From: Nostoc sp. FACHB-110
Lineage (GTDB): Bacteria > Cyanobacteriota > Cyanobacteriia > Cyanobacteriales > Nostocaceae
Reading direction: 5' to 3'
Assembly (NCBI RefSeq): GCF_014697425.1
Contig: NZ_JACJRU010000036.1
Location: forward strand, 1-64,000
Length of the DNA stretch: 64,000 bases
A program made the position numbers and the translations under genes. Positions 23,390-32,590 of the stretch are shown here, piece after piece (within the stretch, counting starts at the first letter, position 1; every line of letters starts with the position of its first letter). The notes below the pieces were generated by a model, which did not search any database, was not told the origin of the DNA, and saw only the letters and a list, made by a program, of their open reading frames with translations.

Positions 23390-24136
23390 TTAACTTGCAT
23401 TGTCCAATCTCTGTTCAATTTCTGAGGCTTGGACTGAACCTGCGTAGTCTTTGGTATTGATTACTAAAAAGGGTGTGCCAATAACACCCAATTTGTTAGC
23501 TAATTGTACATCTTGTCCGATCGCAGTGTTAGCGAGTTGGCGATCGCTGGCAAATTTCTCTAAATCTAGATTGAGTTTTTTGGCAATATCCACATACAAA
23601 GCTTCTCCTAATTGTTTTTGATTGGCAAACAAAGCATCGTGATATTCCCAAAACTTACCTTGTTGCTGTGCTGCCCAGGCTGCTTGTGCTGCTGGTAAAG
23701 CTTCTGGATGCGCCGCAGTCAAAGGTAAATTTTTATAAACCAATGTCAAATTATCTTTGTGTTTTTCGACTAAAGATTTCAGTGTTTTATGGACTTCCGC
23801 ACAGTAGGGACATTGAAAATCCGAAAATTCCACTAGCACATTCTGAGAATCAACTGGGCCAGTTCTGGGCGAATCACCAATTACAGCTTGAGGATTTGTT
23901 TTTAAATCTTGTAAAAACGCCTGCTGTACTTGCCTTAATTGCGCTTTTTTTTGCTGGTCAAAATTTTGGACGGATTCAATAATGACTTCTGGATGATCGC
24001 GTAGGATTTGTAAGACTTGCTGTTCTAATTTGGCATCCATCTTAGTAGCTGCTTGTGCAGGCAACGACCAAGCTAAAACTAAACAAAGCACAGTCATTAC
24101 TGCCAAGGTGCGTAAGTACTTAAATATTTTCTGCAT
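23390..24136 (-). CDS. Exported DsbA-like thiol-disulfide oxidoreductase
   Basis: The 248-residue protein has a signal peptide (YLRTLAVMTVLCLVLAWSL, cut near AQA). The thioredoxin-like DsbA domain shows FSDFQCPYCAEVH, with the redox pair Cys109-Pro-Tyr-Cys112. The cis-Pro loop is in GVIGTPFLVIN near the C-terminus. CPYC is a usual DsbA/DsbG-type motif. An N-terminal helical extension (LEQQVLQILRDHPEVIIES) matches the exported BdbD/Com1-like group. It likely helps disulfide formation in periplasmic or luminal proteins. Confidence 0.9.
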   Translation of the reverse strand: MQKIFKYLRTLAVMTVLCLVLAWSLPAQAATKMDAKLEQQVLQILRDHPEVIIESVQNFDQQKKAQLRQVQQAFLQDLKTNPQAVIGDSPRTGPVDSQNVLVEFSDFQCPYCAEVHKTLKSLVEKHKDNLTLVYKNLPLTAAHPEALPAAQAAWAAQQQGKFWEYHDALFANQKQLGEALYVDIAKKLNLDLEKFASDRQLANTAIGQDVQLANKLGVIGTPFLVINTKDYAGSVQASEIEQRLDNAS

Positions 24137-24211
24137 ACCAAAATACTAAGGAAATCAGTACTCCCCTAGTATTACTTAGAAATTGTCAAACTAGTAATTA
24201 CGAATTACTAA

Positions 24212-25066
24212 TTAAAGAATTCGGCTATCAATCGGTAGTGCAGAATTACGCGACCATTCATTCCAAGAGCCAAAATAATTTTTAGCCGAGATGCCTGCTT
24301 CTTGCAAAGCAATGAATGTATTCGCCGCTCTTGAACCTTTAAAGCAGTAAATGTAAACAGTAGACTCGCCTGTAATACCTACAGATTGACAAATTTCGAG
24401 AATTTCCGTTTTGGAACGGAACATGGGAATACCCGATTTATTTGTCATCAGACGCTGCCATTCTAACCATACAGCATTGGGGATTCTGCCTTTGCGTGGG
24501 CAGAAATCAGCACCGTAAGGTGAAGAACTTAAACCTCGCCATTCGTCGCTATCGCGCACGTCTAATTTGATGATTGCTGGATTGTCGATTGCCTGCAACA
24601 TCTCGGCTGTAGTCACCATCATCTCAGCTTGAGGATGCAATCTAAAAATGCTGCTGTCTCGTTCGGCGACTTCACTAGTTGTAGATAAGCCAGCCGCCAG
24701 CCATGCTTGATATCCTCCATGTAAAACAAATACTTGATTGCAGCCTAGATACTTCAGCAAAAACGCGGCTCGACAAGATTGTCCGTAACCTTGGTTTAAA
24801 GTATCCTCATACACAATTAACTTTTCTCCACCAGAGATGCCAAGATTACTCATAATTTCTGCAAAATACTCTTGCAATTTTTTCAATTCCTCTGGTGAAG
24901 AACTTTCTAAAAGATAGGTGAAAAAATCTCGAATGTTAATAGATTGAGGAATGTGAGCAACGGCATATTCTTCTGGAGTGCGCGTATCAATAACAACTGT
25001 TTTTGTTGACTTTTCTGCTAACAGAGACGTGAGTTCTTGAGGAGATATGAGGAGTTTTGTTTTCAC
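24212..25066 (-). CDS. Tandem-rhodanese sulfurtransferase
   Basis: The 284-residue protein contains two rhodanese domains. The N-terminal domain (VVIDTRTPEEYAVAHIPQSINI) is the inactive one, and the C-terminal domain carries the active Cys241 in YIYCFKGSRAAN. The overall length fits thiosulfate/3-mercaptopyruvate sulfurtransferases. The active loop CFKGSR differs from the CGSGVT of mercaptopyruvate enzymes and CRKGVT of thiosulfate ones, so substrate is not assigned. It starts with GTG, with a GAGG-like site upstream. Confidence 0.9.
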   Translation of the reverse strand: MKTKLLISPQELTSLLAEKSTKTVVIDTRTPEEYAVAHIPQSINIRDFFTYLLESSSPEELKKLQEYFAEIMSNLGISGGEKLIVYEDTLNQGYGQSCRAAFLLKYLGCNQVFVLHGGYQAWLAAGLSTTSEVAERDSSIFRLHPQAEMMVTTAEMLQAIDNPAIIKLDVRDSDEWRGLSSSPYGADFCPRKGRIPNAVWLEWQRLMTNKSGIPMFRSKTEILEICQSVGITGESTVYIYCFKGSRAANTFIALQEAGISAKNYFGSWNEWSRNSALPIDSRIL

Positions 25067-25426
25067 GCTTTCATGCTGCGGCGATTATGTCATTTGGCAT
25101 TATCACCCCCAGCTAATTTGCAATTTGAAATCCAAATTACAGAAGCATAAATATTAAGTGTTAGGAAATAACTGAGATGAACAGGGTGTAGGGACTCCTC
25201 CTTTAAAGAAGGGTTTTGCGTCTGGAAATATATTTGCTGATTTGGCATTGCTGATTAGTGGGATGTTTTTTGTTTCGCGCAAAGGCGCAAAGGCGCGAAG
25301 AATCAATATTTTATTTTTGTTAAACATCTCAATTCATCCCGCATTTATGCAACGCCGCTGATTTCTTCTCCTGAAAAGGGTAGACAATTAGTATTAACCG
25401 CCACCAAATCTAATCTGGGAGGATGT
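25067..25426. other. Intergenic region, no gene seen
   Basis: The 360-bp gap between the rhodanese gene start and the end of dnaE-N has no convincing reading frame. It contains a short GGCGCAAA tandem near 25280-25305, a common cyanobacterial intergenic repeat. Promoter sequences for the rhodanese gene should lie near 25070-25200, but none is clear. Confidence 0.5.
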
Positions 25427-28400
25427 TTATTCTGGTAAGCCTTGAACTTGCAACAAATCCAATTGGCGTTCAAATATTTCATCTATTGGTAGCATTTGAC
25501 CATCGGTAGTCATAAATTTATGGTCTTTGGTGGCGCGAATAAACGAACCGTCTTCTAAACAATACTCGAATAATTCTTGTTGTCCTCGATTATGCCATTG
25601 GGCGATCGCTTGCGTATAGACATGACCATTACTATCAACGCTAAACACGCTACATTCAAGTTGTTTTTCCACAATTTCGCCGATAGGGACAAAGCCATAT
25701 TCCACTGTTAATACCTCTGTGTCATAGCTAAGGCAATATTCGGCAAACTTCAACATATCCTCAAATAGCTTTTCGGCTACTTGCTTTTTCACACCATTTT
25801 TTGTCGAACCATCAATAAATTTTTCCTGCTGCTTCTGCATTTCCGAAACTTTCTTTTTCCCCATCGCGCGACGCAGCAAGTCAGCTTGTCCTAGAGAATA
25901 ACCAGCCATATCTTGAGCAATTTTCATGATTTGCTCTTGATAAACCATGATGCCGTAGGTTTCATTTAAAATTGGTTCTAAAATCTGGCTTTCATAGTCA
26001 ATATTTTCGCGTCCATGTTTGCGGTTAATAAACTTAGGAATTAACCCCGCATCTAAAGGGCCTGGTCTGTATAATGCCAAGATAGAAGAAATATCTTCAA
26101 TATTAGAAGGCTTCAAATCACGGACAATTTGTTTCATCCCTGATGATTCTAATTGAAATATCCCTTCTAACTCTCCAGATTCTAGCAGTTCATAAGTTTT
26201 CTGGACATCTTTAGGCAGGGTTTTATGTTCACCCTTAGCTAAAATCTTTTGTGCCTTTCTTTCTTGATTAGTGATTTCGTAAGGGTCAACTCTATAACCT
26301 TTATTATGCTCAATTAAATCAATGGTTTTTTGAATCATTGTCAGGTTTCTTAAACCCAAAAAGTCCATTTTTAATAGACCCATTGATTCTAAATCTTCCA
26401 TAAAATATTGGGTAATTACTGACCCGTCATTATTTTTTTGTAGAGGTACAATTTCATCAAGAGGGTCAGCAGAAATTACCACCCCAGCCGCGTGAACACC
26501 GAAAGTTTTGTTAGTTCCTTCAATTCGCATCGCCATATCAATCCAACGGCGAACATTCGGATCATTATCATATTTTTCTTTAAACTCTGGTTCGGGAGTT
26601 GCATCAGAAATCATCACCTTGAGTTTAGTTGGTTTCCCCCGCACCACAGGAATTAACTTTGCCATTTTGTCAGCGTCCCCATAGGGAATATTCAACACCC
26701 TGGCGACATCTTTTAAGACAGCTTTAGAAGTTAAGCGGTTAAAGGTAATAATTTGAGCAACTCTATCTGTACCGTATTTTTGAGTCACATAATCAATAAC
26801 TTTATCCCGTTTTTCAATACAAAAATCGGTATCAATATCAGGCATTGATTTCCGTTCTGGGTTCAAGAAACGCTCAAACAGTAAGCCATGATGTACGGGG
26901 TCAATGTTAGTAATACCCATTGTATAAGCTACTAAAGACCCTGCGGCAGAATTATGAATGGCGATTGAGTTGCCGATATAGGAAGTATCACCAGGAACGC
27001 TGATATCATAGACATAACCGTTATAGTTCAATGTCTTAGTTTCTTTGATTTTTAGGTAGATATAATTATCATCTACATAAAAACCATCATTGCGATAAAA
27101 CTTTTGGGGTTTGATACCTACAGGAAAATCAATAAAGTCAGCATTCCAGTCTAAAAGTTGTTTTCCTGATAATTTAACTGAATATTCTACAGACCAATTG
27201 ACTTTTTGTTTTTTTCTTTTAATGATAGATCCCCAATATCCAAAACGAGCCAATAGTAATCTTAATTGGGCAGCAAGGTTACTAGATGTGGTTGTATATT
27301 TGATATTGATAGTTTTATCTTTTGTGCCATTATGACCATCACCGCGAAAAAGATAAGCAATTAAAATTCTGATGTATTCTGACTTACCTTGAGTGACAAT
27401 TTCATCGGGTATGTGCTTATGGTTGGCTCCTTTACCACACAAGCTAGATAAAAACTCTCCCACAATTCTGGAATAACAGAGAACTTGTAAAGAGTTCTTT
27501 TTGGGATGGGGAAATATTTTACTTTCTAAACCAAACACTTGATGAATGAGACGACAAATTTCTTCAGCATAATTCATCTCATCTTTGGCAAGTCCAAAGC
27601 CAACCGTGCATTCTCTTTTTCCTAGTCTTGACCATCCCTCAGCAATATAATAGCCAAGAATCCTGGCGATGTCTTCGTTAAAAGTGATGTATCTGGGGAT
27701 TTTTCGAGTACTTAAATGATTTGTACCGATTTCATACCAAATAAATTCCTGATCAAATCTTAAATGCGATTTAGTTTCTACAAAATTTACTAAATCAAAA
27801 ACAACTTCTTGTTCAGCAGATTTAACTCTAGGAAAGACAACAAAATCATTTTTGCGGAGTTTTCCAGCTTCTATCCACTTTAATTGATAGTTTTGATATG
27901 GTTTAACAGAACAGTATCGAGTACAGCTAGGTTTACAAACATTGGCTTGTTTGATACTCATTACTACACATTCATCAGTTTTAACTGCCCAAATTTTATG
28001 GTCTTTAGTTAAAAATAGTTCTTCATTAGCTGCTTTAATTTTGACAATTTCTTCATTACAGGGATATTCATGTTTATAAGTAACAGGTAAGAGATTTCCT
28101 TGATGAGTAATTACCTGCTGTCCAACTTGAATATCTTTGATCAAAATTTGTTCGCCACTGGCCAGCATCACCTTAGTATCGCCTAAAACGCATCCACGTC
28201 CCGGCCCCACTGGAATATTATTATCTCTCGCAAATTTGATGTAATCCCACACAACTAAAAAGTATGTAGAAAAACCCATTTGCTGGAGCATTTTCAGTTC
28301 ATATTCTAATCTTTCTTTATATACTGTCTCAACTTCCGCGCGGGATTTTCTATTTAATCTATCTAGTAAGCCTTGCCAAGCAACTTCTTCAACGTAAGTA

Positions 28401-29299
28401 TCAGCAGTGTGACCAGAAGGAATGGGATAATTGGGGATGCGAGGCTCACCCATAATATTGTAAGGCTCGACTTTCTCCGCAACTTCTTCTGTAGTAGCTA
28501 TTGCTTCTTCAATCACATCATCGGGTAAATGGTCGCGGAATAGCATTCTCATTTCATCAGCAGATTTGAGATATTCTGTACCGCTATAACGCATCCGGTT
28601 ATCTTCAACAATTAGCTTACCTGTTTGAATACAAAGTAATGCGTCGTGAGCTTCGACATCGTAACAAGAAATATAATGAGAGTCGTTGGTAGCGACAAAT
28701 TTGATGTTTAATTCTCGGGCAATTTTGACAATTTCAACGTTAACAATGCGGTCTTCTTGAGAGCCGTGGTCTTGAATTTCTAAATAAAAATCATCAGCAA
28801 ATACATCTTTATACCATTGAGCAACTTTTCTAGCTGCATCTGTCCTGCCACTGAGAATTGCTTGGGGAATTTCACCACCTAAACAAGCACTAGTGACAAT
28901 TAAACCTTCGTGATATTGTTTAAGTAATTCTTTATTAATACAAGGACGCGAAAAAATACCTTTACCTTGTACACCTTTGAGGTGAGAAAGAGTTGTTAAT
29001 TTAACTAAATTTTTATAACCTTTATTATTTTTTGCTAAGACAATTTGATGATAGCGGGGACGACGTTCTTGTTTTTCAATATCGCCGTTAATAATATACA
29101 TTTCGTTGCCAATTATTGGCTTAACATTTTTGCTACGGCAAATTTTCAGCAATTCTACAGCACCATACATCACACCATGATCTGTGACTGCGATCGCCTT
29201 TATCCCCAATTCTATGGCACGGTCAATCAAATCAGGTAACTGACTCGCCCCATCCAGCAAACTATAATCGCTATGAATATGTAAAGGTACGAAAGACAT
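25427..29299 (-). CDS. dnaE: DNA polymerase III alpha, N-terminal part, with an internal intein and a split-intein end
   Basis: The 1290-residue product is the first half of a split replicative polymerase. Residues 1-270 form the PHP domain (FVPLHIHSDYSLLDG, IAVTDHGVMYGAVEL). Extein residues 1-369 are interrupted after VGPGRG by a 414-residue intein (370-783). The polymerase resumes at SAAGSLVAYT and carries the catalytic aspartates Asp821 and Asp823 in MPDIDTDF. The protein then ends with the N half of the cyanobacterial DnaE split intein (Cys1189-Glu1290). The C half of DnaE with its intein partner must lie elsewhere in the genome. Two protein-splicing events, one in cis and one in trans, are needed to make active enzyme. 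Confidence 0.97.
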   Translation of the reverse strand: MSFVPLHIHSDYSLLDGASQLPDLIDRAIELGIKAIAVTDHGVMYGAVELLKICRSKNVKPIIGNEMYIINGDIEKQERRPRYHQIVLAKNNKGYKNLVKLTTLSHLKGVQGKGIFSRPCINKELLKQYHEGLIVTSACLGGEIPQAILSGRTDAARKVAQWYKDVFADDFYLEIQDHGSQEDRIVNVEIVKIARELNIKFVATNDSHYISCYDVEAHDALLCIQTGKLIVEDNRMRYSGTEYLKSADEMRMLFRDHLPDDVIEEAIATTEEVAEKVEPYNIMGEPRIPNYPIPSGHTADTYVEEVAWQGLLDRLNRKSRAEVETVYKERLEYELKMLQQMGFSTYFLVVWDYIKFARDNNIPVGPGRGCVLGDTKVMLASGEQILIKDIQVGQQVITHQGNLLPVTYKHEYPCNEEIVKIKAANEELFLTKDHKIWAVKTDECVVMSIKQANVCKPSCTRYCSVKPYQNYQLKWIEAGKLRKNDFVVFPRVKSAEQEVVFDLVNFVETKSHLRFDQEFIWYEIGTNHLSTRKIPRYITFNEDIARILGYYIAEGWSRLGKRECTVGFGLAKDEMNYAEEICRLIHQVFGLESKIFPHPKKNSLQVLCYSRIVGEFLSSLCGKGANHKHIPDEIVTQGKSEYIRILIAYLFRGDGHNGTKDKTINIKYTTTSSNLAAQLRLLLARFGYWGSIIKRKKQKVNWSVEYSVKLSGKQLLDWNADFIDFPVGIKPQKFYRNDGFYVDDNYIYLKIKETKTLNYNGYVYDISVPGDTSYIGNSIAIHNSAAGSLVAYTMGITNIDPVHHGLLFERFLNPERKSMPDIDTDFCIEKRDKVIDYVTQKYGTDRVAQIITFNRLTSKAVLKDVARVLNIPYGDADKMAKLIPVVRGKPTKLKVMISDATPEPEFKEKYDNDPNVRRWIDMAMRIEGTNKTFGVHAAGVVISADPLDEIVPLQKNNDGSVITQYFMEDLESMGLLKMDFLGLRNLTMIQKTIDLIEHNKGYRVDPYEITNQERKAQKILAKGEHKTLPKDVQKTYELLESGELEGIFQLESSGMKQIVRDLKPSNIEDISSILALYRPGPLDAGLIPKFINRKHGRENIDYESQILEPILNETYGIMVYQEQIMKIAQDMAGYSLGQADLLRRAMGKKKVSEMQKQQEKFIDGSTKNGVKKQVAEKLFEDMLKFAEYCLSYDTEVLTVEYGFVPIGEIVEKQLECSVFSVDSNGHVYTQAIAQWHNRGQQELFEYCLEDGSFIRATKDHKFMTTDGQMLPIDEIFERQLDLLQVQGLPE
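25430..25735 (-). other. N-half of the DnaE split intein
   Basis: The 102 residues begin CLSYDTEVLTVEYG (Cys1189, the splicing nucleophile after KFAEY). Block B is visible as GSFIRATKDHKFMT, and the segment ends FERQLDLLQVQGLPE. Length and sequence fit the naturally split DnaE inteins of Nostoc and relatives, which splice in trans with a 36-residue C half. Confidence 0.96.
26951..28192 (-). mobile_element. Cis-splicing DnaE intein with LAGLIDADG endonuclease
   Basis: The intein spans Cys370 (CVLGDTKVML) to Asn783 (SIAIHN), followed by Ser as the first C-extein residue. Block B contains LTKDHKIWAV. The central part has the two LAGLIDADG-type endonuclease motifs, as ILGYYIAEGWS and LIAYLFRGDGHN, each with its acidic residue, so the endonuclease may be active. 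At 414 residues it is a full-size intein. The insertion point, PGRG/SAAGSL, is 37 residues before the catalytic DxD and matches a known DnaE intein site in some cyanobacteria. Confidence 0.93.
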
Positions 29300-29359
29300 A
29301 ATATTTATTTAATTCGGTCGATGTTAAAGGAAGCAGGAGGCAGAGGGCAGGAGGCTAAA

Positions 29360-29412
29360 AAACATTTCACACTTCATACTTCACACTTCATACTTCACAC
29401 TTCATACTTCTT
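29360..29412. repeat. Heptamer tandem repeat (ACTTCAT/ACTTCAC)
   Basis: Alternating 7-bp units ACTTCAT and ACTTCAC run for about 50 bp, in the non-coding gap between dnaE and the symporter gene. This is a short tandemly repeated repeat of the kind common in heterocystous cyanobacteria. Related units are seen at 22790-22812 and 57633-57652. Confidence 0.8.
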
Positions 29413-29511
29413 CCCACTCCCTAGATTGATTAGATTATCCTGTTTCAGTAAATTCCACTTCCGCAGTTGTTGTTGTAATAGTTACCTTTGTTCCGTTATT
29501 TAGCTGTACCA

Positions 29512-30816
29512 ATGAGTCAAACAGAGAGTCAACATCCGCCCGATAATGCTTCCCGTCCTTGGTGGCGACGTATTCCTTTGACGTTACAAATTGTAATTGC
29601 CCTAGGGCTGGCAGTGATTGTAGGAATTTCTCTCGGTGCAGGAAATCCCAGTTCCAGCAATGCTGCTTTCATCAACAATTTGGCAATTCCGGCAGAACTG
29701 GTACTTAAGGCACTCCGCGCTTTAGCTACACCACTGATTTTAGTAGCAGTACTGCACACATTTATGACGGCGACTATCCCCGGTACAGCCGGACGACGGT
29801 TAGCTTTACTACTGTTGACTAACACTACTGTAGCGATTTTGATTGGGCTTTTCGTGGCTAATGTCCTGCGTCCGGGAACTTGGGGAAGTTTACCCAAGCC
29901 ACAGACAACCATTGCTAATGCCAATATTGATCCTTGGGGGTTACTTAAAGACGCTGTACCAGAAGCCGTGCTGGGGCCTTTGGTCAGCAATAACGTGATT
30001 CAGTTAATTGTAGTTGCCCTGTGCTTTGGCATTGTTTTGCGGGGCTTAAAATCAGAACAAATTGCCCAAGCTAAAACAGGTTATCAGCCAATTGAAGATG
30101 TAATTGCTATTTTGTTTGAGGCGGTAATTCGCATTCTCAATTGGGTGATAGCTTTGGTTCCCTTTGCGGTGTTTGGCATTGTGGCTAAAACTGTAGCAGA
30201 AAAAGGTTTTGCCCCGTTTATATCTTTGGCAGCTTTTATTGTGGCGGTGTTGGTAGCCTTGGCATTACAAGCTTGTTACTATCTCTCCAGAGTCAAGTTT
30301 GGTTCTTGGGTAAACCCATTGAGATTTTTGGCTGGTGGTTCAGATGCGTTTATCACAGCGTTCTCGACTTCTTCTTCGACTGTGACAATGCCTATTACTT
30401 GGGAGGTGTTGCAAACCAAAGTCGGTTTAAGGGAGTCTTCCGCATCTTTAGGGGCGTTAGTCGGGGCAAATTTTAATAATGATGGGACTGCCCTTTATGA
30501 AGCGATGTCTGCATTATATATTTCTCAAGTGATTGGACAGCATTTAAATTTGGGACAGCAGTTAATTGTAGTGCTGACATCGATTTTTGCATCGGTGGGG
30601 GCTGCTGGTATCCCTAATGCTGGGTTGGTGACGATGACTTTGGTGTTTACTTCCGTGCGCTTGCCAACAGAGTATATCGCCTTGTTGGTGACAGTTGACT
30701 GGTTTTTAGACCGTTGTCGCACAGCGATTAATGTGATGGGAGATATGACAGTGAGTGCAGTGTTGGATGGGAAAAAGCCACGTTATGAAGAGGAGGATTT
30801 TTCTAAGGAAGCTTGA
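29512..30816 (+). CDS. Dicarboxylate/amino acid:cation symporter (DAACS)
   Basis: From the ATG at 29512 the product has 434 residues with about eight to ten transmembrane segments. Family motifs are present: AFSTSSSTVTMP (the serine-rich hairpin), ALVGANFNNDGTALYEA (TM7-like NxDGT motif), and VDWFLDRCRTAINVMGD (TM8). This is the GltP/DctA/GltT family, which imports glutamate, aspartate or C4-dicarboxylates with protons or sodium. A TTG at 29488 would add eight residues. It stands alone and converges on a pair of long palindromic repeats. Confidence 0.93.
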   Translation: MSQTESQHPPDNASRPWWRRIPLTLQIVIALGLAVIVGISLGAGNPSSSNAAFINNLAIPAELVLKALRALATPLILVAVLHTFMTATIPGTAGRRLALLLLTNTTVAILIGLFVANVLRPGTWGSLPKPQTTIANANIDPWGLLKDAVPEAVLGPLVSNNVIQLIVVALCFGIVLRGLKSEQIAQAKTGYQPIEDVIAILFEAVIRILNWVIALVPFAVFGIVAKTVAEKGFAPFISLAAFIVAVLVALALQACYYLSRVKFGSWVNPLRFLAGGSDAFITAFSTSSSTVTMPITWEVLQTKVGLRESSASLGALVGANFNNDGTALYEAMSALYISQVIGQHLNLGQQLIVVLTSIFASVGAAGIPNAGLVTMTLVFTSVRLPTEYIALLVTVDWFLDRCRTAINVMGDMTVSAVLDGKKPRYEEEDFSKEA

Positions 30817-30900
30817 TGAATGGGCAGAAACCATCTTTTAATCTTTCTCCTGTAAGGTTACTGTGTACACACAAGTCAAGAATTTTTGTGTTCAACCACA

Positions 30901-31026
30901 TCCCGCCTAGAACTAAAGTTCCAGGCTGATAGCGAAAGTCCACTCAAGTGGACTGGAAAACATTTTTGGTTGAGTCATCTTCAGATGACTTGCGCTATGA
31001 GACTCGGAATTGATTCTGAGGCGGGA
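30901..31026. repeat. Long nested palindromic repeat element
   Basis: The outer arms are TCCCGCCT (30901-30908) and AGGCGGGA (31019-31026). Inside there are further stems, AGTCCACT/AGTGGACT and AGTCATCT/AGATGACT, flanked by CTGATAGCG and CGCTATGAG. Similar composite hairpins are dispersed in Nostocales genomes. It codes for nothing credible. It sits in a 500-bp gap between convergent genes. Confidence 0.65.
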
Positions 31027-31104
31027 CATATGCACTCAACGAACATTTATTTGTGTTTACACAGTAGCCTATAAAGAAAGAAGCTTTAAAAGTTAAGCAA
31101 AAAA

Positions 31105-31180
31105 GTAGGTTGGGTGGAGCGATAGCATAACCCAACAAAGTATGCTCGGATGTTGGGTTCCGTTCCTCCACCCAACCTAC
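31105..31180. repeat. Palindromic repeat GTAGGTTGGGTGGAG
   Basis: GTAGGTTGGGTGGAG (31105-31119) and its exact complement CTCCACCCAACCTAC (31166-31180) enclose a 46-bp body containing AACCCAACA/TGTTGGGTT, a second stem. This is a known type of cyanobacterial dispersed hairpin repeat. It lies beside the longer repeat at 30901-31026. Confidence 0.75.
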
Positions 31181-31318
31181 ACCAGTCTGTTTACTCACAA
31201 GTCAAAAATTTTCGTGTTCAACTTAAACCCTTTTGGCAGAGGGCAAAAATATATTTTCTTTCTCCTGCCTCCTGCCTTTCTTCGGTGAGGTTAAATAACT
31301 TGTTGAATTGACGTTAAT

Positions 31319-32587
31319 TTAAGGTTGATTGCTGTTGTTTGAATTGGAGTTAGAAGCATTACTAAATAACCAAGCTAAAAGGTTAGCAACTGTGGCTGCA
31401 CCAAAGGAGAACAAAGCAATAATGGCATCACGCGGTAAAATGCCATCTAACCAACTACCTTGGATTTTAGACACGGGGAAATCTTGATCTAGTCCGATTT
31501 GAATTTGGGTAGTTCTGCCAGAAAAGCGGGCTTCTATGCCTTTTTTGGGGATAATTTGGAGATGACGAATAAGTTGAATATTTAGCGGTTGATTTGGGTT
31601 TTCGCCCATGAGGAACTGATTTTGTTTAATTTCTTGTTCTTGTCCTGCCATGCGAATTTTGCCTTCAACAATGGCGGAAATATATAAATCTTCTCGGCTA
31701 TCGCTGGCGTTTCTATCTACATATAAAAATTTGACATCTTTGGTATCTAGCTTTCCTCTAAACCATTGGGGAATGTTATCTTGAGGAGATTTTTTTAATG
31801 TGATATGAATACTAGTATTTTTTGGGATTTGTAACAATAATTCTTTATTATTTGGATTGACAATAAATTCTAGCGGTGCTTGCTCATCAAATTCATTTGG
31901 TAATTTTATTCCTGGTAACTTATAACCTTCCAAGGTAACTTTTAAGGGTTCTTCGCCTAAATATAACTCTAGTGTATTGGGATTGCTGTTGGGATGAGGT
32001 TGTAAATCAAAAGCTAGTTGCTGACGCTGAAAATCATAATTTAGTTCATTGATTTTTGTCCCTGGTTCTAGGCGAAGTTTAGTTAATTCAATTGTGCTGG
32101 TTGCTTTGGGGTTAGCTGGTGTAATTATCCATCGGCTGTTGCGGTCTTTGAGTTGGATTTTTACAGAGTCTAAGTTATTAATTGTTGGTAAAGTTTGACT
32201 TTGAAAGCTACCTGTAAAAGTTAGAGTTTGGATACCTTCATTTTCTAATTCTTTAATGTTACGAATATTTTGCATAAAAACTTTTGGTTGCTGGCCATTA
32301 TAGGTAAAGTTGATTTCTTGAGCGATGAGATTACCTTCAAATATATGATTTCCTGGGATAATGGCGGCTGAAGTGATGATACTGCAAACTAAAAACACTA
32401 AAAAGACAATAAAAAATCTTTTGTGCTTATCTAGATATTTTTTTATAAATTGAAAGTAATGATTAATTTTGGCAACACATAGCTGAATAAATCGTACTAA
32501 TTTCGACAGTTTTAAATTCCGAATTTTATTAATGATGGAAATGATAAATTTGAAAGGTTTGCCTTTGGCTTTTTGCCTATATGCCAT
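31319..32587 (-). CDS. Membrane-anchored protein of unknown function
   Basis: The 422-residue protein has a basic cytoplasmic N-terminus (about 50 residues with many K), one transmembrane segment (FFIVFLVFLVCSIITSAAII), a large beta-rich outside part of about 290 residues, a second hydrophobic helix (AIIALFSFGAATVANLLAWLF) near the C-terminus, and an S/N-rich tail. I do not recognise the family. Its start is 3 bp from the stop of the gene before it (32591-33319), so both are in one operon, probably with the TPR-protease gene upstream. An envelope role is inferred from topology only. Confidence 0.6.
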   Translation of the reverse strand: MAYRQKAKGKPFKFIISIINKIRNLKLSKLVRFIQLCVAKINHYFQFIKKYLDKHKRFFIVFLVFLVCSIITSAAIIPGNHIFEGNLIAQEINFTYNGQQPKVFMQNIRNIKELENEGIQTLTFTGSFQSQTLPTINNLDSVKIQLKDRNSRWIITPANPKATSTIELTKLRLEPGTKINELNYDFQRQQLAFDLQPHPNSNPNTLELYLGEEPLKVTLEGYKLPGIKLPNEFDEQAPLEFIVNPNNKELLLQIPKNTSIHITLKKSPQDNIPQWFRGKLDTKDVKFLYVDRNASDSREDLYISAIVEGKIRMAGQEQEIKQNQFLMGENPNQPLNIQLIRHLQIIPKKGIEARFSGRTTQIQIGLDQDFPVSKIQGSWLDGILPRDAIIALFSFGAATVANLLAWLFSNASNSNSNNSNQP

Positions 32588-32590
32588 GAT

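Noticed and set aside
30886..31074. 62-codon frame downstream of the symporter
   Set aside because: It is contained in the nested palindromic repeat at 30901-31026 and has no family resemblance.
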